A stretch of DNA of 7,189 nt from an uncultured Fidelibacterota bacterium (GTDB taxonomy: Bacteria > Fidelibacterota > Fidelibacteria > Fidelibacterales > Fidelibacteraceae): the NCBI GenBank assembly GCA_937862595.1, contig CALMFL010000121.1, forward strand, positions 1 to 7,189, written 5' to 3'. Below the pieces are notes generated by a model, which worked only from the letters and a program-made list of their open reading frames with translations, was not told the origin of the DNA and ran no database searches. Of the stretch, positions 1 through 6,259 are shown piece after piece. Every line of letters begins with the position of its first letter. The first letter of the stretch is position 1. The position numbers were made by a program, and so were the translations under genes.

Positions 1-1
1 G

Positions 2-2923
2 ATGGTACTGGAAGAATCCTTTTTCACGATGATCGTGAATGTGCTCGGCCTGCTCTCCGGTATCTACCTGGTGAAAAAACTGAAAACGGAAAAAGTGTAC
101 GCGCTGGTCCTCTATCTCATGATGATCATGGGACTGAACGGACTGATCATGACGCGGGACCTGTTCAACCTTTTTGTCTTTCTGGAGATCACCTCCATTG
201 CGACCTATTCGCTCATCGGCATCGAACGGAACCTGAGATCCCTCTCCGCAGGGTTCAAGTACATGATCGCCGGCGGGCTGGCCTCCATGTTCTTCCTGAT
301 CGGGACGATCTACCTCTACCGCTTTACGGGCGTCCTGCATCTCGATTCCATGGCGGAAGCCCTGGACCTGGCCTCGGGTCCGGCCGTGGTGCTGGCGGTG
401 TTCACCCTGCTGATATCGGTCCTGATCGAGCTGAAGCCCTTTCCCGCGAACGGCTGGGCGCTGGACGTGTACGAAGCGGCGGACGACGGCCTTGTCGCCG
501 TGATCGCCTCCGCTTCCTCCGCGGCGATGCTTTTTGTTCTCTATAAGATCACCCCGCTGCTGAACGGAACCCTGCTGCTGGCCGTTGCCGGCGTCGGGCT
601 GACGACCTTTGTCCTGTCCAACCTGATGGGACTGATGCAGCATTCGCCCAAACGCCTGCTGGGCTATTCCTCCATCGGGCAGATCGGCCTGATCATGGGC
701 GTCTACGCCCTGCTGGTCCACAGCGGCGCAGCGTCGGAGCCCCTGACCCTCCTGCTTGTCGCCGGGGGATTGTTCATCAACCATTTTATTGCCAAAGCCG
801 GACTTTTCTGGCTGGCCGGACTGGTCGGAAAGGACAGCCTGGAAGGCTGGTACGTTCTCCGGAAAAAACCGGTCCTGGTCTTTATGTTCGGCGTGTTCAT
901 CCTGGCCCTGGTCGGCCTGCCGCCCTTTCCGGGATTTTTCGCAAAGTGGCAGCTGGTCATGGTCTTTTCCGCAAAGGGCCTGACCCTTGCGACGGTCCTG
1001 GTCCTGCTGGGATCCTTCCTGGAAGCCGCCTACCTCTTCCGCTGGCTGGGCAAGGTGCTTAAGACGGAAGGCGAGGGCGAGGTGAAAACAAGCTTCGCGC
1101 AATGGCTGCCCCTGACGGTCTCCGCGCTGGCCCTGATCGGGCTCGGCGCCGGGTTCTCCCTTTGGATCCCCGGCGGAGCCGGCCTGAAGATCCTGTACCT
1201 CCCGATGCTGCTCGCCGCCGCGCTCTTCCTTCTGGACTTTCTCCCGGCCTGGGTCAAGAACACCCTCGTGATCCTGCTCATGTCCCTCTACGCCTGGCAG
1301 CTGCTGCCCGGACTGGAAGGCTACCGCTTCCTGTTCGGGATCATTTTCCTGGCGGGCGGTGTCGTGCTGCTGATCCCGGGCTATGCCTTCAAAGGCAAGC
1401 GGCGGGGGTTTTATCCCTTTGCCGTCATGATGTACGCCGGCCTCGCAGCCCTGCTCGTTTCGGAGAGCACCCTGCAGCTCTTCGCCGCCTGGGAGATCAT
1501 GACCCTGGGCTCGTATTTCCTGATCATTCGCGGCAAGCGCTCCGAACTGCACGCCCTGAGCTATATGCTGTTCTCCGTCGGTGGCGCCTTTGTCATGCTG
1601 ATGGGGCTCGGACTGCTGTACGGCGTGAACGGCCAAAGCCTCGCCCTGGCTTCGCTGGAAACCCTCACGCAATCCGCCGGAGTGATCTTCCTGCTGATCA
1701 TGCTCGGCTTCCTGACCAAGATCGCGTCCATGGGACTGCATATCTGGCTGCCGGGGGCGCACGGAGAAGCCGAAACGGACGTTTCCCCGATGGTCTCGGC
1801 CATTCTGCTCAAAGCCGGGATGTTCGGACTGATCGTGCTGATGAGCGCGATCCGCCGCCCGATGATCGGGAATGTGGACATCACCTACTGGATGAGCTGG
1901 CTGGGTGCGATCACGGTCTTCCTCGGAAACCTGCTGGCCATCTATCAGGAGGACGCGAAACGCCTCCTGGCCTATTCCAGCGTGGGGAACCTCGGCTATG
2001 TCCTCTTCGGCCTCAGCATGATGACCCACATGGGCTGGCTGACCTCCATCGCCTTCGCGCTGAACCATTTCCTCTTCAAGGCCTTGCTCTTCCTCGCGAT
2101 CGGCGGCGTGGTCATGCGGGTGAAGACCAAGAACATGTACGAGATGGGCGGACTGATCAAACGCATGCCGGTCAGCTTCATTTCTGTCCTGATCGGCATT
2201 ATCGCCCTGTCCGGGGTTCCGCCGCTGTCCGGCTATGCCGGCAAGTGGCTCACCTTCAATATCCTGCTTGAAAAGGGCTGGTACCTTCAGGGCCTTGTGC
2301 TCATCATCGGCGGACTGATCGCCTTCCTGTACTGTTTCCGTCTGATCTACGCCGTTTTCCTGGGCCAGCTGAAAGACAACCACCGCCGCGTGAAAGAAGC
2401 GCCGCTCCCCGTTCTGATCCCGCAGATCATCCTCATGATCGCGATCATGTTCTTTTCGGCGTATCCCGGACTTGTCCTGCATCCGGTGGGGGATTTCCTG
2501 CTGAAATATTTTCCGCAGGGTGCCATCACCTGGCAGAACAATACCGCCCTTACGGCGTACGGTCACTGGGACGGCCTGATGGTCCTGATCATCACCGGCG
2601 TGATGTTCGCGTCGGTCTTTGCCCTGCTGCTGATCACGAACCGGAAAGCCCAGAAAGTGGGCCAATTCAACATCGTGTATGCCGCCGAACGGCCTTCGCG
2701 GCCCGAACTGACGCACGTGGGCTATAATTTCTTCGCCCATTACCGCAAAGCGCTGGGTATCTTCTCCCGGCCCTTTGCCGTGAAGTTCTGGGACGGCGTA
2801 TCCGAATTCGCGCATTCCGCCGCGGACCTTTTCAGAAAGATCTACTCCGGGAACGGACAAACCTACCTTGTGCATATCATCCTCTTCGTGGTGGTTGTAT
2901 ATGCCTTTGTGACGGGAGGATAG
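2..2923 (+). CDS. Double antiporter-module membrane subunit (tandem MrpD/NuoL/M/N-like domains), 5'-partial
   Basis: Predicted ion-translocating subunit of a complex I/Ech-like complex in the cytoplasmic membrane. The 973 visible residues (numbered from the ATG at base 2) hold two proton-antiporter modules. Module 1 (about 1-365) has the TM5-type Glu62 in FVFLEITS, Lys145 in IELKPFP, Lys217 in SPKRLLGYSS, NHFIAKAGLF (260-269) and GLPPFPGFFAKW with Lys315. Module 2 (about 470-800) repeats the series with Glu498, Lys573, Lys604, Lys653 in AKRLLAYSS, NHFLFKALLF (688-697) and GVPPLSGYAGKW with Lys748. A hydrophobic linker (366-470) joins them, and a basic amphipathic tail plus a last membrane helix (about 955-970) ends the chain. 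Family members usually carry about 100 or more residues before the TM5 Glu; only 61 are visible here, so the ATG at base 2 is probably internal and the gene starts upstream. It is three bases from the NuoH-like gene and sits where echA sits in ech operons. The family is certain; whether H+ or Na+ moves is unknown. Confidence 0.92.
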   Translation: MVLEESFFTMIVNVLGLLSGIYLVKKLKTEKVYALVLYLMMIMGLNGLIMTRDLFNLFVFLEITSIATYSLIGIERNLRSLSAGFKYMIAGGLASMFFLIGTIYLYRFTGVLHLDSMAEALDLASGPAVVLAVFTLLISVLIELKPFPANGWALDVYEAADDGLVAVIASASSAAMLFVLYKITPLLNGTLLLAVAGVGLTTFVLSNLMGLMQHSPKRLLGYSSIGQIGLIMGVYALLVHSGAASEPLTLLLVAGGLFINHFIAKAGLFWLAGLVGKDSLEGWYVLRKKPVLVFMFGVFILALVGLPPFPGFFAKWQLVMVFSAKGLTLATVLVLLGSFLEAAYLFRWLGKVLKTEGEGEVKTSFAQWLPLTVSALALIGLGAGFSLWIPGGAGLKILYLPMLLAAALFLLDFLPAWVKNTLVILLMSLYAWQLLPGLEGYRFLFGIIFLAGGVVLLIPGYAFKGKRRGFYPFAVMMYAGLAALLVSESTLQLFAAWEIMTLGSYFLIIRGKRSELHALSYMLFSVGGAFVMLMGLGLLYGVNGQSLALASLETLTQSAGVIFLLIMLGFLTKIASMGLHIWLPGAHGEAETDVSPMVSAILLKAGMFGLIVLMSAIRRPMIGNVDITYWMSWLGAITVFLGNLLAIYQEDAKRLLAYSSVGNLGYVLFGLSMMTHMGWLTSIAFALNHFLFKALLFLAIGGVVMRVKTKNMYEMGGLIKRMPVSFISVLIGIIALSGVPPLSGYAGKWLTFNILLEKGWYLQGLVLIIGGLIAFLYCFRLIYAVFLGQLKDNHRRVKEAPLPVLIPQIILMIAIMFFSAYPGLVLHPVGDFLLKYFPQGAITWQNNTALTAYGHWDGLMVLIITGVMFASVFALLLITNRKAQKVGQFNIVYAAERPSRPELTHVGYNFFAHYRKALGIFSRPFAVKFWDGVSEFAHSAADLFRKIYSGNGQTYLVHIILFVVVVYAFVTGG
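2914..2920 (+). promoter_or_regulatory. Ribosome binding site of the NuoH-like gene, inside the end of the antiporter gene
   Basis: GGGAGGA lies six bases before the ATG at 2927 and overlaps the last codons of the upstream gene, whose stop TAG is at 2921-2923. This supports the 2927 start and suggests translational coupling between the two membrane subunits. Confidence 0.75.
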
Positions 2924-2926
2924 ACC

Positions 2927-3847
2927 ATGGGATTCGAACCGATCAAAATACTGTATTCGCTCTTGTCGCTCTTCATCATCTTCAATATCGGCATGCTGAT
3001 CAACGGCATTACCCGCAAGATCGGCGCCCGCGTCGGCCGGCGCCACGGGATCCGTTTTTATCAGCCCTACATTGATCTGGTGAAGAACTACGCGCTGCGC
3101 TCCAACATCACGCACGGCATCATGTTTTACCTGGGGCCCGTGTTCCGCCTGACCGGCGGGATCGGGGTCTACCTCTTCGTCCCCGCGATCTATGGATCCG
3201 AGTATTTCGGCAACTTCTCCTTTGCGGGGGATCTGGTCCTGATAACCTATTTCATTTTCTTCGGCACGCTCGGTATGGCGCTGGGCGCCGGCGAGGGCGG
3301 ACACCCCTATTCCGCCATCGGGATCAGCCGCGGCCTGGCGCAGGTCACCGCCGCCGAGATCCCGCTCGTGATCGCCTTCCTCGGCGCGGCCATCCAGTAC
3401 CAGTCCCTGTCCGTCACCGAGATGGTCGCCCTTCAGCAGGGCGGCATCCAGAACTGGACCATGGTCACGAACCCCCTGCTGACCGCTGTGGCGCTCATCG
3501 CCTATCTCGGGACCATGATGCGCTCGCCCTTTGATATCGTGCTTGCGCCGCAGGAGATCCCGATCGGGCCGCCCACGGAATACCACAGCACCTTTCTGGG
3601 CGTTCTGCAGACCAACCGGGCGATCTTCCCCATGGCCAAGACCGTGCTCTTCATGAACGTCTTCTTCGGCGGCGCCACAAACTGGGGCGTCCTGATCCTG
3701 AAGGTCTTTCTGATCTACATGTGGTCGGTCTTCGTCGGGGTCGTTTTCCCCCGCTTCCGGGTGGACCACTCCATCCGCTGGTTCTACAAATACGCGCTGC
3801 CGCTGGGCCTTGTCGCCCTGGCCGCGACCTCGCTGCTGATCAAATAA
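2927..3847 (+). CDS. NuoH/EchB-like membrane anchor subunit (respiratory-chain NADH dehydrogenase subunit 1 family)
   Basis: Polytopic membrane subunit, 306 residues, about the usual EchB/NuoH length, that in this superfamily connects the soluble Fe-S arm to the antiporter subunits and forms the entry of the charged axis across the membrane domain. Visible hallmarks are the cytoplasmic loop RKIGARVGRRHG followed by YQPYIDLVKN (30-54), which resembles the Ech version more than the NuoH version. There is also a GAGEGG segment (120-125) before SRGLAQVTAAEIPLVIAF (134-151), where AAEIPL matches the family's YEVPL, and the signature SPFDIVLAPQEI (200-211) followed by TEYHS (217-221). Glu144, Asp203, Glu210 and Glu218 are the acidic residues typical of the family. 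At least seven hydrophobic helices are apparent. The start at 2927 has a strong ribosome binding site and the gene follows its neighbour by three bases. The fold is secure; the name echB or nuoH is withheld because the enzyme is neither a clear hydrogenase nor complex I. Confidence 0.94.
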   Translation: MGFEPIKILYSLLSLFIIFNIGMLINGITRKIGARVGRRHGIRFYQPYIDLVKNYALRSNITHGIMFYLGPVFRLTGGIGVYLFVPAIYGSEYFGNFSFAGDLVLITYFIFFGTLGMALGAGEGGHPYSAIGISRGLAQVTAAEIPLVIAFLGAAIQYQSLSVTEMVALQQGGIQNWTMVTNPLLTAVALIAYLGTMMRSPFDIVLAPQEIPIGPPTEYHSTFLGVLQTNRAIFPMAKTVLFMNVFFGGATNWGVLILKVFLIYMWSVFVGVVFPRFRVDHSIRWFYKYALPLGLVALAATSLLIK

Positions 3848-3856
3848 AATAAGATT

Positions 3857-3860
3857 GAGG
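3857..3860 (+). promoter_or_regulatory. Ribosome binding site that selects ATG 3870 for the NuoB-like gene
   Basis: GAGG lies nine bases before the ATG at 3870. An in-frame TTG at 3855 overlaps this motif, so starting there would place the Shine-Dalgarno sequence inside the coding region. ATG 3870 is therefore the better start, giving 213 residues rather than 218. Confidence 0.65.
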
Positions 3861-3869
3861 ATAGCATCC

Positions 3870-4511
3870 ATGTCTAGTAAAGATCTTGAAAAAAGAAGGG
3901 TGACCGGGCCGGACGGAGAACAGTTCGACGTCGACCCGATGCAGGATTATTTCTGCCAGGAACGGCCAAAGGAACACGAACCCGCCAACAGGATATGGGA
4001 AAGTTTCCTGAACTGGGCGCGCGCGGAATCCCTGTGGATCCTCGGCTACGGGACCGGCTGCGGCGCGATCGAGATGCGCCCGCTGATGACGCCCCGTTTT
4101 GACGCCTACCGCTACGGGATCCAGTGGCGGCCAACGCCCCGCCAGTCCAACGTGCTCGTGATCGGCGGCTATCTGTCCGTCAAGACCCTGAAGCGCGTGA
4201 TCCGTTCCTACGAGCAGATGCAGGGACCCAAGTACGTGGTCGCCCTGGGCAGCTGCACGATCAACGGCGGCATGTACTGGGACAGTTACAACACCATCAA
4301 CCGCCTGGACAAATACCTGCCCGTGGATATCTATATTACGGGCTGCATGCCGCGCCCCGAATCCCTGCTGGCCGGCTTTGAAGCGCTCAAGAAGCTCATC
4401 AGGGAAGGCAAGGGCGAGGGACAGAACCTCTACGCCAGGAACTTCGACGAATATAAGGCGAACCAGAAAAAGATCATCAGGGACTGGGACATGCCGGACT
4501 ACAACTGGTAG
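3870..4511 (+). CDS. NuoB/EchC-like Fe-S small subunit with an altered N2-type cluster site
   Basis: Homologue of the subunit that holds the proximal (N2-type) [4Fe-4S] cluster next to the active site in complex I and group 4 hydrogenases; cytoplasmic face, 213 residues. Family landmarks are SLWILGYGTGCGAIEM (54-69), PRQSNVLVIGG (90-100), YEQMQGPKYVVALGSC (114-129), NGGMY (132-136) and PVDIYITGCMPRPE (151-164). Cys64, Cys129 and Cys159 match three N2 ligands. The fourth position, the second Cys of complex I's tandem CC, is Gly65 (GGC at 4062-4064). The hydrogenase spacing CxGCxxE is not present either. The only other cysteine is Cys29 in a hydrophilic N-terminal extension (about 1-45). The gene starts 22 bases after the NuoH-like gene. 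The family call is firm; the cluster's exact ligation, and whether it has an open iron site, cannot be decided from sequence. Confidence 0.94.
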   Translation: MSSKDLEKRRVTGPDGEQFDVDPMQDYFCQERPKEHEPANRIWESFLNWARAESLWILGYGTGCGAIEMRPLMTPRFDAYRYGIQWRPTPRQSNVLVIGGYLSVKTLKRVIRSYEQMQGPKYVVALGSCTINGGMYWDSYNTINRLDKYLPVDIYITGCMPRPESLLAGFEALKKLIREGKGEGQNLYARNFDEYKANQKKIIRDWDMPDYNW

Positions 4512-4546
4512 GACCCGCCCGGCCGGCCATAAAGGAAAGCAATCAT

Positions 4547-5074
4547 ATGAAAGCACTGATCGAACGATTGGAAAAGAAATTCAGGGTCACGGACCCCGTG
4601 ATGCAGCGGGCGGACGAGACCTTTTTCACCGTCGACAAGGCGGATGCCGTCGCGCTCATAACCCATCTTCGGGAAAGGGAGGGGTTTACCCACCTGTCCT
4701 TCCTGACAGCGGTGGACTGGCTGGAGGACGGCAAATTCCAGCTGACCTACCTGCTGAACAATAACGCGATGAAGGCGGATGTGGGGGTCCGGGTGTTCCT
4801 GGACCGCGAACGGCCCGTGATGGAGTCCGTCCACCATCTCTGGAAGCAGGCGGCGACCTATCAGCGGGAGCTGAAAGAAATGTTCGGCATCGATTTCCCG
4901 GGTTCGCCCCGCATTGACGAGCCCTTTATTCTGGAAGGCTGGCACGATATTCCGCCTTACCGCCGGGATTTCGATACCAAGAAATATTCCGAAGAAACCT
5001 ATTTTCCGCGTCCGGGCAGAACGACCCACGATCCGGCCGATTACATGAAACAAAAACTCTATCCGGAGGAATAA
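4547..5074 (+). CDS. NuoC/EchD-like 30-kDa-type subunit
   Basis: Soluble, cofactor-free subunit that in this superfamily packs against the NuoD-like and NuoB-like subunits and stabilises the catalytic module. It has 175 residues. The diagnostic segment is ATYQRELKEMFGIDFPGSP (103-121), matching the family's WYEREVFDMFGI.F.GHP. It is followed by PFILEGW (126-132) and IPPYRRDF (135-142), the counterpart of the HPLRKDY element. The N-terminal half (about 1-95) has the expected alpha/beta pattern, with HLSFLTAVDWLEDGKFQLTY matching the usual L..lt.vDw...... pattern. A ribosome binding site AAAGGAAAG at 4531-4539 precedes the ATG. The 35-base gap before it is the largest in the operon and contains only a GC-rich 8-base palindrome. 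The C-terminal tail (about 148-175) is charged and contacts are unpredictable. Confidence 0.92.
   Translation: MKALIERLEKKFRVTDPVMQRADETFFTVDKADAVALITHLREREGFTHLSFLTAVDWLEDGKFQLTYLLNNNAMKADVGVRVFLDRERPVMESVHHLWKQAATYQRELKEMFGIDFPGSPRIDEPFILEGWHDIPPYRRDFDTKKYSEETYFPRPGRTTHDPADYMKQKLYPEE
5065..5070 (+). promoter_or_regulatory. Ribosome binding site of the NuoD-like gene, inside the NuoC-like gene
   Basis: GGAGGA lies five bases before the ATG at 5076 and is read as the last codons of the upstream gene, whose TAA ends at 5074. Only one base separates the two genes, so their translation is probably coupled, which suits two subunits that assemble together. Confidence 0.75.
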
Positions 5075-5075
5075 G

Positions 5076-6254
5076 ATGGCAGATATAAGCAAGTACCGGG
5101 ATTTTTTCCCGCCGAAGAATCCGGATGGCACCAATATCATTGACCTGGAAAGCCACAAGTTCGTCAAGATATGGCAGGGCCCCCAGCACCCCGGCATCAC
5201 CGGGAACATGTCGCTGGAGCTGATCATCCAGGGTGACGAGGTCATGGAATGCAAGACCCACGTGGGCTACCTGCACCGCGGATTCGAAAAACTGATGGAA
5301 CGCCGCAAATTCATCCAGTGCTTTCCGCTGGTCTGCCGCATTGCCGTTCCGGAACCCGATTTCAACGAGTACTGTTTTGCCGCGACGGTGGAAGAACTTG
5401 CGGGCATCGAGATCCCCGAAGCCGCCGTGTGGATGCGGACGCTGATCCTGGAAATGTCGCGGCTGACCAGCTTCCTGATGCATCTCGGCGGCCAGTCCGG
5501 CGCGTTCGGCCTCGGCGTGGTCGCTCAATGGACCAACTATGTGCGCGACCTGATGCTGGACCGCTTCGAAGAGATCTCCGGCGGACGCATTTACCGCATG
5601 CACATGCCGCCGGGCGGCGTGCGCGGCCTGACCCCGGACGGCTTTGACGCCCGCATGGAAGAAACCCTGCGCACGATCGAGGACGTCATGAAAGACGTCG
5701 ATACGACCCTTTTCAACAATGCCGTGTTCAAACGCCGCAGCGTCGGGCTCGGCTATATCGATCCCGCCTGGGTCGACCTCTACGGCATCACCGGACCGAA
5801 CGCCCGGGCCGCGGGCGTGCCCAAGGATGTCCGCAAAGACTATCCCTACCTGAAATATCCCGAACTGGACTTTGACGTGATCACGGCTAAAGATTCCGAC
5901 ATCTATACGCGCACCGACCTGCGCCGCAGGGAGATCCTGCTTTCCATCGACCTGATCCGCCAGATCCTGGCGAAAATGCCGAAGACCGGCGAATACATGG
6001 CAAAGATGCCGAATGTGCTGCACTGGCGGATCCCGAAAGGGGAGACCTACATCCGCTCGGAATGCACCCGCGGCGAATACGGCTTTTACACCGTTACCGA
6101 CGGCAGCGGCTATCCGCGCCGCGTGAACGTGCGCGGCCCGAGCTACACCCACGCCGTGGCCCTGATGGAACGGATGGCCATCGATTGCAATATTGCGGAT
6201 ACGGCCGGCCTGATGTTGTCCCTGCATACCTATCCACCTGAAATAGAAAGGTAA
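5076..6254 (+). CDS. NuoD/EchE-like large subunit lacking [NiFe]-ligand cysteines and quinone-site residues
   Basis: Homologue of the 49-kDa complex I subunit and the group 4 hydrogenase large subunit; 392 residues, full length. Family landmarks are WQGPQHPG (33-40), VGYLHRGFEKLMERR (63-77), AATVEELAGIEIP (102-114), MSRLTSFLMHLGG (127-139), RMHMPPGGVRGL (174-185) and the C-terminal IER (390-392), matching GEVDR of NuoD. A hydrogenase would have RxCGIC near residue 88 and DPCxxC near the end. Here these read CRIAVPEP and HTYPPEIER, so all four nickel ligands are absent. The quinone-contacting His and Tyr of Thermus Nqo4 (His38, Tyr87) align with Thr42 and Val91. Cys82 and Cys87 flank the conserved Arg88 and are not usual in NuoD. 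Fold and complex membership are near certain; the reaction at this site is unknown. The start has a strong ribosome binding site and overlaps nothing. Confidence 0.95.
   Translation: MADISKYRDFFPPKNPDGTNIIDLESHKFVKIWQGPQHPGITGNMSLELIIQGDEVMECKTHVGYLHRGFEKLMERRKFIQCFPLVCRIAVPEPDFNEYCFAATVEELAGIEIPEAAVWMRTLILEMSRLTSFLMHLGGQSGAFGLGVVAQWTNYVRDLMLDRFEEISGGRIYRMHMPPGGVRGLTPDGFDARMEETLRTIEDVMKDVDTTLFNNAVFKRRSVGLGYIDPAWVDLYGITGPNARAAGVPKDVRKDYPYLKYPELDFDVITAKDSDIYTRTDLRRREILLSIDLIRQILAKMPKTGEYMAKMPNVLHWRIPKGETYIRSECTRGEYGFYTVTDGSGYPRRVNVRGPSYTHAVALMERMAIDCNIADTAGLMLSLHTYPPEIER
6246..6251 (+). promoter_or_regulatory. Ribosome binding site of the ferredoxin-GltD fusion gene
   Basis: GAAAGG lies eight bases before the ATG at 6260 and overlaps the last codons of the NuoD-like gene (stop TAA 6252-6254). 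It supports 6260 as the start of an open frame that runs to the window end. Confidence 0.6.
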
Positions 6255-6259
6255 GTTTC

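Noticed and set aside
2..4. ATG at base 2 as the true start of the antiporter gene
   Set aside because: Only about 50 residues would precede the conserved TRDLFNLFVFLE segment, about 60-70 fewer than in family members, so membrane helices would be missing. More likely the gene begins upstream of the window, though this cannot be excluded.
1102..2271. 389-codon open frame on the plus strand, inside the antiporter gene
   Set aside because: The translation is Arg/Pro/Ala-rich with no family motif, while the overlapping frame encodes conserved antiporter motifs throughout.
3855..3869. Alternative TTG start at 3855 for the NuoB-like gene
   Set aside because: It would overlap the GAGG ribosome binding site and has none of its own; ATG 3870 is well placed.
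4512..4546. GC-rich palindrome GGCCGGCC (4521-4528) in the longest intergenic gap, considered as a terminator or operator
   Set aside because: It is a self-complementary 8-mer without a loop or T-tract, followed directly by a good ribosome binding site; it is expected by chance at this base composition.
3840..4556. 238-codon minus-strand frame opposite the NuoB-like gene, and similar ones at 4499-5254 and 6290-7093
   Set aside because: All are antisense to conserved Fe-S or complex I-type coding sequence, with low-complexity composition and no supporting ribosome binding site or gene gap.
4926..6227. 433-codon open frame on the minus strand, opposite the NuoD-like gene
   Set aside because: It lies antisense to a clear family member, is rich in His, Ala, Gly and Arg as expected from GC-rich shadow frames, and shows no recognisable domain.
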